This document shows positions 35,291 through 43,345 of a DNA stretch of 58,820 nucleotides, one piece after another. Below the pieces are notes generated by a model. It was not told the origin of the DNA, searched no databases, and saw only the letters and a list, made by a program, of their open reading frames with translations. The translations under genes were made by a program, and so were the position numbers. The stretch lies in the IMG/VR virus record IMGVR_UViG_3300042923_001809, positions 1-58,820 of that record; one strand, given 5' to 3'. Origin of the DNA: a virus. Each line of letters starts with the position of its first letter. Positions within the stretch are counted from its first letter, which is position 1.

Positions 35291-36190
35291 TCAGGCTGCC
35301 CGAAATCGCCATGCCGCCGACCCATCCAAATGCGCAATCAGATGTTCACGGCAGTTAGCAAATTCGTCACCGATGAAGCCGATGCGGTTTAAATAAGTCC
35401 GCATTGCAAACTTCTCATTCTCAGTCTGCGGTTTTCTTGCTGATGCACATTTCTGAGTCAACGCCTGATTGTTTAGTGCAAGGGCAAGAACAATGTAACT
35501 CCTAATCTTACCTGCATGAAGCTCCGAATTAAATCCCCTGAGTTCCACGGTGTGGTTTCCGGTAAAGAAGCTGTGGAGGTTTAGGAAGTGATATCGACTT
35601 TGATGGTAGTGTTGGCTACGTGTTTCACTGTATCCTTCATACCAGATCTCCTCAATCGCACGCATTTTCTTTGGTTTCTTTCGGTTCATCTTTTCTACCA
35701 AGAGGCTATCCATCTTTTTGCAATAACCCATTCTCGCAGGTGCTATTTGCAGGGCCTTGTAGAAAAGGTCATTCTTGCTTGCAATGATATTCACAAAGTT
35801 GCGGATGCTCCTTGGTGTATGGTTTGACCCATCAAGGTGAATGTGGATGCCGCATGACGAATTTGCAACTCCCCCTGCGTGTCGGAGCTGCCGAACCAGT
35901 TCCTGCAAGGTTTCAATATCCTCCTTGTAGGTTAGTACCGGACTGACCAGCTCTACACTGTACTCCTTGGTTGCAACGACCTTTGTTCCTCCCTGCTTTT
36001 TCTCGCAGGCTATACTTCCATCGTACATCAGCTTCCAAACCCTGCCGTCGGGAGCAGTTACCATCTTGGTGTCATAATAGTCGCCTGCCTCAGTAATTGT
36101 TCCGTGCAGATATTCAGCAGCTACCTTCGCAGCTTCTTTTCTTGTTATCCCAGTAAATTCGATTTCAATTCCAAATCTGCTTGTAAACAT
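35291..36190 (-). CDS. Amidoligase family enzyme
   Basis: The 299-residue protein is of the glutamine-synthetase-like amidoligase family: RFGIEIEFTGITRKEAAKV (ATP/metal-binding acidic strand), WKLMYDGSIACEK, ELVSPVLTYKEDIETLQELVRQLR, and a His-rich CGIHIHLDG centre. It probably joins an amine to a carboxylate on a peptide or protein. ATG 36190 follows AAGGAGG; the longer frame is unlikely. Its last 40 residues (NEKFAMRTYLNRIGFIGDE) resemble those of the 36559-37326 product. Confidence 0.85.
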   Translation of the reverse strand: MFTSRFGIEIEFTGITRKEAAKVAAEYLHGTITEAGDYYDTKMVTAPDGRVWKLMYDGSIACEKKQGGTKVVATKEYSVELVSPVLTYKEDIETLQELVRQLRHAGGVANSSCGIHIHLDGSNHTPRSIRNFVNIIASKNDLFYKALQIAPARMGYCKKMDSLLVEKMNRKKPKKMRAIEEIWYEGYSETRSQHYHQSRYHFLNLHSFFTGNHTVELRGFNSELHAGKIRSYIVLALALNNQALTQKCASARKPQTENEKFAMRTYLNRIGFIGDEFANCREHLIAHLDGSAAWRFRAA

Positions 36191-36245
36191 TGTTGTCTTC
36201 CTCCTTAAAGTGATGTGCTTTTTGCGCGTTATTGCTTTTCGCATG

Positions 36246-36281
36246 TACATATATCACTCTAAATAGGGATAATATCAAGCG
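36246..36281 (-). promoter_or_regulatory. Conserved box upstream of the amidoligase gene (copy 1)
   Basis: On the plus strand TACATATATCACTCT is followed after 10 bp by AATATCAAGCG. The same two parts with the same spacing occur at 37355-37390. On the minus strand it contains TTGATA and GATATA 17 bp apart, so it may be a phage promoter read by a phage-coded sigma-like or activator protein. Confidence 0.6.
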
Positions 36282-36341
36282 ATATTAAGAGAATAAAAGA
36301 CACAAATAGTCAGCTGTAACTGTCCTTTAAAATGTGTACTT

Positions 36342-36566
36342 TTAAGGTTTTTTGATGCTATCCTCTCCGTACACCACACCAAGAGTCGAGCCACAATCCC
36401 AATTGCAGAAAATAGTTCCAATATCATCAATAACTGAAACCGCTCCTTGATCGCCCGGCTTGAGCTTCGAATAAGGATCATCCATGTGTACCAGTTCAAC
36501 TCGAGTTCCAATAGGGTATTCCCTACGGAGCTTTTCTACCATTTCTTTTGATAGGAACTTATTCAT
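36342..36566 (-). CDS. DUF4314 protein
   Basis: The 74-residue protein matches DUF4314 (YPIGTRVELVHMDDPYSKLKPGDQGAVSVIDDIGTIFCNWDCGSTLGVVYGED), a small SH3-like beta barrel often found beside phage amidoligase genes. ATG 36566 follows GAGGTG and overlaps the upstream gene's stop. Function unknown; a part of the amidoligase cluster by position. Confidence 0.85.
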   Translation of the reverse strand: MNKFLSKEMVEKLRREYPIGTRVELVHMDDPYSKLKPGDQGAVSVIDDIGTIFCNWDCGSTLGVVYGEDSIKKP

Positions 36567-37326
36567 CTGCACTCACCTCTGTCTTTGCCTTCCCATTCTT
36601 GAAAGCGCTGTTTCCCGAGAGGTTCCGTAGTAAAATTTTACGTGTAACTTTGTATTCATTACCCACGAATCCTAACCTTATAAGGAATACACGAAAAGCG
36701 AACTTCTCATTATCTACAGGTTTCTCCTTCGCTGTCACCCTCGACTGCTCTTTAGCTGCTTTACATAACGCACTGATAAAATGTAAATAAGCAGCCACCT
36801 CATCTCCAGTTGATTCAGCGGAGAACCAAGGGAAATTAATTGTTGTTTCTGTTTTCTCAATAGAGAGTTTATCCGTAACGATGGCTCTCTTGATGAGCTC
36901 TGCCTTGCTGGCAATCATCCGCTCCAAGTTCTTAAGGGAGCTCTCATTAAAGCCATCTAATGGAATTTCAATTGTAATCCTGTCTAGACCTTCGTTTGGA
37001 GAAGGACCGTCATAACAATAATCACAGTCATAATTTCTCTGAGGTACCAACTCAGGTATATAAATCTCTACCGGCTCCTCCATAAGTTCTTCGATTACAA
37101 ATGCCCTTCCACTTTCGGGATCGACAAATCCCCTCTCTGCCAGAGCATCTAACAGCTCCTGCGTAAGTTCCCCAGAAAGCTCTCCATACTTGCCAATGGT
37201 AAGATCCCCTACCGCATAGTCGAAGGAGGGAGCACCCTTGTATTCCAGTTCATTATTCATAATCTCACCGACCGCTATGGCTAGTTCCTTTCGGCTCGTG
37301 CTTCTTAAGTTGTAATGAGCAATCAT
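36559..37326 (-). CDS. Amidoligase-cluster protein sharing the amidoligase C-terminus
   Basis: The 255-residue protein has no recognised enzyme domain. It has an acidic middle (VIEELMEEPVEIYIPELVP), a CDYCYDG motif and an ending KFAFRVFLIRLGFVGNEYKVTRKILLRNLSGNSAFK that parallels the amidoligase's NEKFAMRTYLNRIGFIGDEFANCREHLIAHLDGSAAWR. The shared end suggests a common binding or targeting helix pair. It is preceded by the same regulatory box as the amidoligase gene. A substrate or partner role is inferred. Confidence 0.7.
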   Translation of the reverse strand: MIAHYNLRSTSRKELAIAVGEIMNNELEYKGAPSFDYAVGDLTIGKYGELSGELTQELLDALAERGFVDPESGRAFVIEELMEEPVEIYIPELVPQRNYDCDYCYDGPSPNEGLDRITIEIPLDGFNESSLKNLERMIASKAELIKRAIVTDKLSIEKTETTINFPWFSAESTGDEVAAYLHFISALCKAAKEQSRVTAKEKPVDNEKFAFRVFLIRLGFVGNEYKVTRKILLRNLSGNSAFKNGKAKTEVSADE

Positions 37327-37354
37327 AAAATTACCTACCTTTCATTTTGGTAGT

Positions 37355-37390
37355 TACATATATCACTCTGAAACTGTTAAATATCAAGTG
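37355..37390 (-). promoter_or_regulatory. Conserved box upstream of the 36559-37326 gene (copy 2)
   Basis: This copy has TACATATATCACTCT, a 10-bp gap and AATATCAAGTG. It differs from copy 1 by one base in the two conserved parts while the gap sequences differ, so the parts, not the gap, are under selection. Confidence 0.6.
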
Positions 37391-37431
37391 TTTTATGATA
37401 GTGATTATAAGAAATCAAAGCCAAGGGTACG

Positions 37432-38676
37432 TTAACTATTCAAGTCTGAAACCTGTATATCATCAAAATGTACTTTATTACCGCCACGGATGAGATATAC
37501 ATTCTCCGCACTTCCTACTAGTTCAATATATCGTCTTGTAACCACGTCGCAGAATTTTTCATCCAGCTCTGTCATGTAGCAACTCCTACCTGTTTGTTCG
37601 CAGGCAATTAGTGTAGATCCGCTTCCTCCAAATGGATCAAGAACAATGCATCCGGTCATGCTGGAGTTTAGTATTGGATAAGCCAAAAGCGGTACCGGCT
37701 TCATGGTAGGATGGTCTGCGTTTTTCCTCGGTTTGTCAAATTCCCATATGGTCGATTGCTTGCGATCGGAGTACCATGAGTGCTTGCCTGACTTCTTCCA
37801 TCCAAAGAGAACCGGCTCATGTTGCCATTGATACGGTGAGCGTCCCAAAACTAGCGATTGCTTTTTCCAGATGCATGTGCCTGAGAGATAGAACCCAGCA
37901 TCCGCAAACGCTCTTCTGAAATTAAGTCCCTCGGTATCTGCATGAAATACATAAATAGACGCGTCCTTTGCCATCACCTTTTCAGCGAGGCAGAACGCGT
38001 CCAATAGGAACTTATAAAATTTTTCATCAGCCATATTATCATTTTTAATTTTACCCGCTGTTCCTTCGTAATTGACATTATACGGTGGATCCGTTACCAC
38101 AAGGTTAGCCAGGTTTCCATCCATGAGCAGGTCGTAGGTTTCCTGCCTTGTGCTGTCACCACAGACAAGTCGGTGTCTGCCCAAAAGCCATAAATCACCG
38201 GGCTTTGTTACCGCAGGTTTTTGTAGTTCACTATCAACATCAAAGTCATCATCCTTGACATCATCAACAGTACCCATCAGCTTATTTAATTCTGCATCGT
38301 CAAAGCCCAGGAGTGACACATCAAAGTCGGCAGCTTGTAAATCAGCAATCTCCACCGATAACATTTGCTCATCCCATCCCGCATTCATTGCGAGGCGGTT
38401 ATCGGCAAGTATGTATGCTCTTTTCTGCGCTTCCGTTAGATACTCTGCAAAGACACAAGGTACTTCCGTTACTCCTTCTTCCTTTGCAGCAAGAATTCGT
38501 CCATGGCCCGCTATAATGTTCAGGTCTTTATCTACGATGACAGGATTGACAAATCCAAATTCACGCAGGGAAGATCGAAGTTGGAGTATCTGCTCCTTAC
38601 TATGTGTACGTGCATTCCTGGCATAAGGCACAAGCCGATCTATATTAACTTTTTCAAAGCGTTCCGTTGTGTTCAT
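37432..38676 (-). CDS. ParB-like/DNA methyltransferase fusion
   Basis: The 414-residue fusion begins with a ParB/Srx-like domain (about 8-110; IDRLVPYARNARTH, IAGHGR at 56-60) and continues with a beta-class N6-adenine or N4-cytosine methyltransferase: DPPY at 196-199 in TDPPYNVNYEG, then SAM-binding VLDPFGGSGST near residue 360. Such genes lie by terminases in many Firmicutes phages and may mask packaged DNA from restriction. It overlaps the terS end by 4 bp. Confidence 0.93.
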   Translation of the reverse strand: MNTTERFEKVNIDRLVPYARNARTHSKEQILQLRSSLREFGFVNPVIVDKDLNIIAGHGRILAAKEEGVTEVPCVFAEYLTEAQKRAYILADNRLAMNAGWDEQMLSVEIADLQAADFDVSLLGFDDAELNKLMGTVDDVKDDDFDVDSELQKPAVTKPGDLWLLGRHRLVCGDSTRQETYDLLMDGNLANLVVTDPPYNVNYEGTAGKIKNDNMADEKFYKFLLDAFCLAEKVMAKDASIYVFHADTEGLNFRRAFADAGFYLSGTCIWKKQSLVLGRSPYQWQHEPVLFGWKKSGKHSWYSDRKQSTIWEFDKPRKNADHPTMKPVPLLAYPILNSSMTGCIVLDPFGGSGSTLIACEQTGRSCYMTELDEKFCDVVTRRYIELVGSAENVYLIRGGNKVHFDDIQVSDLNS

Positions 38677-39260
38677 ACGTTATACCGTCCTTTCCTACCT
38701 GACAGCAGAGCCTCCATGATATCATCCTGCGGATTGCTGGTAAAAGCAGTTGTACAATTTTGCTTTACTATGTCAAAAATCTCATACCATATGAGATTTG
38801 CCTGTTTCTGAAACGACTGACTCATCTGTACAAAAGGACTTGCAATAGCGCCACCCGTGGTTGGATGCTTCCCTAAAAGCCCGTAAGTACTTATGGCTTC
38901 CTCGCATTGAATATAACGGGTGAATGCCTGGGCATATGCTTCAATCAGCCTGGGATTGACGAATTTCTCACACCCGCGATCCTTTAACCATCTCCATGTT
39001 TCTTTAAACAGAGCATCGGCGCCCAGTGGTCTTCCATCCTTCTGCCTTGTACTTAGGTATTCACTTGGTTCTGGCATATCCTCACCATTTAAATCCGCTG
39101 CATCCTCCAAATCATCTGCCTCCAGTATTGACTCGGGATGTAAGTCAGGAACCTCTAATACCCTAGCCGCCTTCCCTAAAGGGATTTTATCTGCAAGAGG
39201 TTTCGGTTTATCACCAGCACGAACCCTGCGGCCGCCTCTGTTAGTTCCATCTTTAGCCAT
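38673..39260 (-). CDS. Terminase small subunit (P27 family)
   Basis: A 195-residue protein whose C-terminal half (LFKETWRWLKDRGCEKFVNPRLIEAYAQAFTRYIQCEEAI, then PFVQMSQSFQKQANLIWYEIFDIVKQN) matches the P27 terminase small subunit. The N-terminal half is a basic and acidic linker. It recognises the packaging site. ATG 39260 was chosen because GGGAGGTGAAGGGT precedes it. Confidence 0.9.
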   Translation of the reverse strand: MAKDGTNRGGRRVRAGDKPKPLADKIPLGKAARVLEVPDLHPESILEADDLEDAADLNGEDMPEPSEYLSTRQKDGRPLGADALFKETWRWLKDRGCEKFVNPRLIEAYAQAFTRYIQCEEAISTYGLLGKHPTTGGAIASPFVQMSQSFQKQANLIWYEIFDIVKQNCTTAFTSNPQDDIMEALLSGRKGRYNV

Positions 39261-39289
39261 ACCCTTCACCTCCCTGGGTCAATCCCTCG

Positions 39290-39370
39290 TTTGAACTGTG
39301 ATTTTTGTGCGTGTGACCCCACGCCCGTTCCTCAATTGATAAGTCACAGAGATCTCTACCCCCCCCTTCC
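39290..39370. other. Candidate packaging (cos) region
   Basis: The stretch before terS holds GGGGTCACACGCAC on the minus strand, the 10-bp palindrome AGAGATCTCT (39348-39357) and a run of eight C (39359-39366). HNH-terS junctions usually hold cos in phages of this type. This call is by position and pattern only. Confidence 0.35.
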
Positions 39371-39387
39371 CAAATAAAAATATTAGT

Positions 39388-39468
39388 TATCTTCTTGTTA
39401 TCTACTTGACAACAAATACGAAACCTGTTATTATACATTTATCAAGTTGATATCTTCTTGATATCAAC
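39388..39468 (+). promoter_or_regulatory. Strong promoter with two matching operator-like sites
   Basis: TTGACA (39406-39411), 17 bp and TATTAT (39429-39434) make a near-ideal sigma-70 promoter. Site 2 (39446-39468) is a perfect palindrome with 9-bp arms GTTGATATC and GATATCAAC around TTCTT at the likely transcript start. Site 1 (39388-39402) matches its core at 14 of 15 positions and lies just upstream of -35. The sites are 63 bp apart, about six helical turns, so a repressor could bind both and loop the promoter. Confidence 0.75.
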
Positions 39469-39492
39469 CAAAAAATCAGGAGGTAACATATT

Positions 39493-40116
39493 ATGAATAC
39501 TTGGCTCATACGCCCCGTTCCCCACGGAACAAACAGAATAACAGAATTCCGTACTCTAGATTTAATTGCCATTGGCTGGCCAGGCATAGGCGATCTAACT
39601 GGACAGTCTCGCGAGAACTTAAAAACCCTTCTTGCAGGTCCTCCATACAACCAAAGTGGCCTTGCACTCGGCAATGCTTACGCAACCATCGACATCTTTG
39701 TTAACCAGATGAACGTTGGAGATATCGTCCTTGTAGCAAATGGAGAAGATATATACTTTGCAGAAATTACAAGTGATTACCAGTTTGATATCTCTGTCGA
39801 ACAATATGGGTACTCCCACCAACGTCAGGTTCGATGGCTTTCAGACACTTCGCGTAAAACACTGTCAAAAGAACTACGATCATCACTTAAAGTTCACAGG
39901 ACAGCTGCAAATCTATCACACCACATAGCTGAGATTAAAGCCCTTGCTTCAGGGAGTCCTGTTTCAGTGAGAGACACACAGTCAACAGCCACAATTGATG
40001 TCAGCTATCCGCTTCGATCAAACTTTAATGTAGATTTCAAAATCCCAACCGATATATCAAAAACCGAAGCTGATCGTCTTAGTACGTATTTTAGATCCTT
40101 ATATTTCACCGAATAA
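39493..40116 (+). CDS. Standalone PUA/EVE-like protein; lysogenic cargo gene
   Basis: The 207-residue protein resembles the N-terminal PUA-like domain of some restriction endonucleases: NTWLIRPV, LDLIAIGWPGIGDLTGQSRE, VNQMNVGDIVLVANGEDIYFAEI, and HQRQVRWL. Such domains hold modified bases. Here there is no nuclease domain behind it, so it may be a free sensor or a modification reader. It reads against the late operon, between HNH and terS, under its own strong promoter and terminator. The ATG follows AGGAGG. It is probably expressed in the lysogen. Confidence 0.75.
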   Translation: MNTWLIRPVPHGTNRITEFRTLDLIAIGWPGIGDLTGQSRENLKTLLAGPPYNQSGLALGNAYATIDIFVNQMNVGDIVLVANGEDIYFAEITSDYQFDISVEQYGYSHQRQVRWLSDTSRKTLSKELRSSLKVHRTAANLSHHIAEIKALASGSPVSVRDTQSTATIDVSYPLRSNFNVDFKIPTDISKTEADRLSTYFRSLYFTE

Positions 40117-40494
40117 TCAAAGGCTGGGAGTAACTCCCGGCCTTTTCCACCGTCCTCCTTCTTTTGCTGTAATCTCAGAGTGGCAGGGAGTACACAACGA
40201 CATAAGATTAGCAAAGTCATTGCAACCTCCCTGCGAGAGGGGTTTAATATGGTGAACCTCCATTGCAGGTGTGATGCGTCCATTCCTTTCACATCGTTCG
40301 CATAATGGGTGTGCTGCGATGTAGCGGTCACGAATACGCTTCCACGTCCTGTTGTAACGCTTCTTAACAGCCGGATCGCGGTCGTACTTTTCATAACGCT
40401 TTGCTTCTTCTTTTTCATGTTGCTCACAGAAACGGCCATCCGTAAGGTTCGGACAGCCTGGGTAGGAACACGGTCTTTTAGGTCTGTAAGGCAT
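40117..40494 (-). CDS. HNH endonuclease
   Basis: The 125-residue protein has two zinc-binding sets: CSYPGCPN with FCEQH near the N-terminus, and CERCERNGRITPAMEVHHIKPL with CTPCH further on, the HNH core. HNH proteins of this type act with terminase to cut at cos. The stop codon abuts that of the converging 39493-40116 gene. The ATG lies after AAAGGTGG. It opens the late operon. Confidence 0.92.
   Translation of the reverse strand: MPYRPKRPCSYPGCPNLTDGRFCEQHEKEEAKRYEKYDRDPAVKKRYNRTWKRIRDRYIAAHPLCERCERNGRITPAMEVHHIKPLSQGGCNDFANLMSLCTPCHSEITAKEGGRWKRPGVTPSL
40119..40146 (+). terminator. Terminator of the cargo gene
   Basis: AAAGGCTGGGAG and CTCCCGGCCTTT pair with one G-T step around a 3-nt loop, and TTTT follows on the plus strand. 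It lies directly past the stop codon and overlaps the end of the converging HNH gene. Confidence 0.8.
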
Positions 40495-40520
40495 AGGGGA
40501 TCCACCTTTCTTTGGGTAAA

Positions 40521-40540
40521 GAAAAAGCCCTCACAGGGCT
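40521..40540 (-). terminator. Terminator between early and late regions
   Basis: AGCCCT and AGGGCT form a 6-bp stem with a 3-nt loop, and TTTTTCTTT follows on the minus strand. It closes the early transcript just upstream of the HNH gene. Confidence 0.7.
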
Positions 40541-40623
40541 AACCCAGGAAGGCCTTGTCACAATATCTGACACTATTAGTTTATCACTTACTTATCGGAC
40601 AAAACGGACAATTTTAAATTTTG

Positions 40624-40893
40624 TTAGCTGATATCATGATTTCTCTTCTCTCGTCGTGATAAATCATTCCTATCGGCTACTCTTGCTACTGTTGCATCTG
40701 AAACACCGTTTCGCTTCCCAATTTCACCATAGGTAAAAAGGGGTTTACCCGAGCCAGGAAAACGCTCTTTTGTTAGATCATCAACAACATTTCGTTCCTT
40801 CATTGATGCTACATCAGTTTTGACAGTTTTCATTTCGGATTTTAGGTTTTCTACATCTGATCTTAGTTTTTTTACTTGATTGTTAACGGACAT
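40624..40893 (-). CDS. Small coiled-coil protein with a helix-turn-helix-like end
   Basis: The 89-residue protein has a charged coiled coil (about 1-40; VKKLRSDVENLKSEMKTVKTDV) and a second half YGEIGKRNGVSDATVARVADRND that looks like a helix-turn-helix. The ATG follows GGAGGT. It could be a small phage regulator acting at the early/late border. A palindrome, GTAATA and TATTAC around three bases (40922-40936), lies just upstream and may be its operator. Confidence 0.6.
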   Translation of the reverse strand: MSVNNQVKKLRSDVENLKSEMKTVKTDVASMKERNVVDDLTKERFPGSGKPLFTYGEIGKRNGVSDATVARVADRNDLSRREKRNHDIS

Positions 40894-41042
40894 TTAATAC
40901 CTCCATCAATTAAAATAAAGTGTAATAAAATATTACTTTGTTACATGATTTATAGTGCCCTTCTGAAGGCTTTTATATTCATTTATTTTCAATTGCCTAA
41001 AATCAAACATGAAATAAATTATTACAATAAAAATCAAAATGT

Positions 41043-41438
41043 CTAATTACCTTCTAAAAATCTATCATGAGCTTTTCTAACACTTTCCCCAGTTATGCAA
41101 TGACTGATACTCGCAGCAACCTGCTCCCAACTAAGACCATTAATATATCTAAGACTTAATATCATACGCATTTGGCTATCATCCACACTTTCTATATACC
41201 GATTAAGTCGATTAAGTTCGTAAAAGCATTTCTTTAAATTTAAATCAAGCAACCCCTTTAAATCTGCAATTTCTGCCGCATACTTTCCAACTTTATCAAC
41301 CCAATCGGTGCCTTTGGGCATACCAGTTATCTTACTTGTATAGGATATAGCTAAATCCTCAAGTTCATGAAGTCTTCGTTGCTGCTCCTCAATTTCACGA
41401 TTTAGGTAATATAACTGAGACAATTCCTTTTTAGTCAT
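41043..41438 (-). CDS. DUF1492-like sigma-region protein (late regulator candidate)
   Basis: A 131-residue protein with a helical first half and a C-terminal SQMRMILSLRYINGLSWEQVAASISHCITGESVRKAHDRFL segment of the sigma region 4 or ArpU type. In Firmicutes phages such proteins turn on late transcription. It follows the helicase gene without a gap and precedes the early/late terminator, which fits a late activator. Confidence 0.75.
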   Translation of the reverse strand: MTKKELSQLYYLNREIEEQQRRLHELEDLAISYTSKITGMPKGTDWVDKVGKYAAEIADLKGLLDLNLKKCFYELNRLNRYIESVDDSQMRMILSLRYINGLSWEQVAASISHCITGESVRKAHDRFLEGN

Positions 41439-42796
41439 TTACTTACACCCCCTCAGGTTTACTTTTACTGCATCAATCAGTGCTGTCTGGGTTTTGTCCT
41501 TATGCCTTAATGCGTTCATTACCTGCTCGTCTATCGTGCTTTTTGTAATAATGTGATGTATTACTACCGTAAATCTCTGACCCTGTCTCCACAGTCTTGC
41601 ATTGGTCTGCTGATATAGCTCCAACGACCATGTCAGTCCGAACCACACAAGGGTGGAACCTCCGGTCTGAAGATTAAGACCATGTCCGGCAGAAGCCGGG
41701 TGGATAACTGCAACAGGTATCTCTCCTTCATTCCACCGCTTAATGCTATCTGCCGAAATAATCTGTTGTGCTGGAAATCGCTCTAAAATCCGTTCAAGAT
41801 CATGCTTATACCAATATGCAATAAGAACTGGTTTTCCGTTTGATGCTTCTATTATGTCCTCCAGTGCATCCAGTTTTCTGTCATGGATACGGACTACACT
41901 TCCATTCCCGTCATAGACTGCACCATTGGCCATCTGGAGAAGTTTGTTGCTTAAAGCAGCAGCATTAGCAACATCAATCTCTTTATCATTTAAGGAAACC
42001 ACCATTTCTTTCTTTAAGGTTTTGTAATGTCCCATTTCTTTCTCAGATAGCTTTACCGAAATTTCATTCATAACAAACTCCGGCAGTTTTAAGTAATCGG
42101 TATTCTTCATGCTGATGCTGATATCGGAAATCAAGTGGTAGATTGCTTCTTCAGCTCCCTGTTTTGGTTTATAACTGAAGATGACCTGTTGGTTTCTTTT
42201 ATCCGGCTCGAAAAAGTTATCTCTGAAGCGGGTAATATACCTTCCAAGTCTCTGACCCATATCCAGAATACCAATTTCTGCCCAAAGGTCGATAAGACCG
42301 TTAGAAGCAGGTGTTCCAGTCAAGCCTATCATCCTTTTTATTCCCGGACGCACTTTCCGAAGTGCCCGAAAGCGTTTTGAACTATATGCCTTGAAGGATG
42401 ACAATTCATCGATAACCACCATGTCATAATCAAACGGAATACCGCTTTTCGTTACAAGCCAATCTACATTTTCCCTGTTGATTATGTAGACCTGTGCTCT
42501 CTTAAGCAATTCAACCTTCCGCTGGCGTTCACTCCCAATTGCGATGGCATAGGTTAAGCCTTTTAAGTCATCCCATTTTTCAACTTCTGCAGGCCATGTC
42601 ATGGTTGCTACACGTAGTGGCGCGATAACCAGCACTTTGCGGATCAGGAAAGAATCCAGTGTCAGATCAAAAATTGCAGTCAGGGTAATCATAGTTTTAC
42701 TCAACCCAAGCCCATATCAAGGAATATCGCAGCAATTGGATTCTCAAGAAGATAATCAATTGCATATTGCTGATAAGTGTGTGGTATGAACTTCAT
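41439..42796 (-). pseudogene. SNF2-family helicase, frameshifted in motif I
   Basis: The gene starts at ATG 42796 (MKFIPHTYQQYAIDYLLENPIAAIFLDMGLG) and hits TGA inside motif I. A second frame, open from TTG 42704, encodes the remaining SNF2 helicase parts: VVIDELSSFK, GLTGTPASNG, HPASAGHGLNLQTG and QTNARLWRQGQ. A canonical MGLGKTM would read ATGGGCTTGGGTAAAACT; here five extra bases (TGAGT) lie between GGT and AAA. The product would lack the ATP-binding lysine region unless the ribosome shifts. It may be a true mutation or a sequencing error. Confidence 0.75.
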
Positions 42797-43083
42797 TTGG
42801 CATCACCTCCTAAAATCTCTATAAGTATTGATTTTATCTGCTCCTCATCATCAATAACAAACACTTTAATTCCAAGACGTCGTAACATTTCATGTCTTTG
42901 TAACTGCAATAGCCTGGGTTTCATCCCATGCTTTTTTACTTCAGCAAACGCAGCCCTGCCACCTGGAAGTAGTATCAATCTGTCCGGTACTCCGTCAAAA
43001 CCAGGAGAAGTAAACTTTAATGCAATACCACCGGCATTCTTGACTTCCTTGACCAGTTTTTGTTCAATATATTTTTCTTTCAT
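42793..43083 (-). CDS. VRR-NUC nuclease
   Basis: The 96-residue protein matches the VRR-NUC domain (PD-(D/E)xK type): EKYIEQKLVKEVKNAGG, FTSPGFDGVPDRLILLPGGRAAFAEVKKHG with the DxE-x-K core. Such small nucleases in phages join in recombination or repair of branched DNA. ATG 43083 follows GGAGGCGGTT. Its end overlaps the helicase start by 4 bp. Confidence 0.9.
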   Translation of the reverse strand: MKEKYIEQKLVKEVKNAGGIALKFTSPGFDGVPDRLILLPGGRAAFAEVKKHGMKPRLLQLQRHEMLRRLGIKVFVIDDEEQIKSILIEILGGDAK

Positions 43084-43120
43084 AACCGCCTCCACGTGTT
43101 CCCCAAATCCAAAAATTCTC

Positions 43121-43340
43121 TATACGCGCGTATATACGTGTATGCGTGCACCCAATAGCTCTTTATCATTACTATTATTTTTAATAATAATTATTGGAAC
43201 AATGGAACACAGAGTATTACGCACCATATTACAAAAGGGGCTGCCGCCCGTTCCCATGTGATGTACCTAAACGAGGTTCGTGGTTCATAGGAACAGGTGG
43301 CGGATGTTCCCATTACGATTGTTGTTCCACATGTTCCAAA
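43121..43340. other. Candidate phage replication origin: alternating tract, AT-rich block, TGTTCC iterons
   Basis: This gap lies between the nuclease and primase-helicase genes. A 31-nt strictly alternating pyrimidine-purine tract (43121-43151) opens with the palindrome TATACGCGCGTATA. An AT-rich block follows (43158-43195). Then six copies of TGTTCC or GGAACA occur in 142 bp (near 43196, 43204, 43290, 43305, 43323, 43332) on both strands. Iterons plus an easily melted block next to a primase-helicase gene is the usual layout of a phage origin. Confidence 0.55.
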
Positions 43341-43345
43341 CCCAT

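Noticed and set aside
38150-38626. Open frame of 158 codons on the plus strand
   Set aside because: It is antisense to the ParB-methyltransferase gene, has a serine-rich translation without domain signs and no ribosome site.
40005-40505. Minus-strand frame of 166 codons overlapping the HNH gene
   Set aside because: The HNH frame has all zinc-binding residues and a good start; this frame runs across the terminator and the end of the converging gene.
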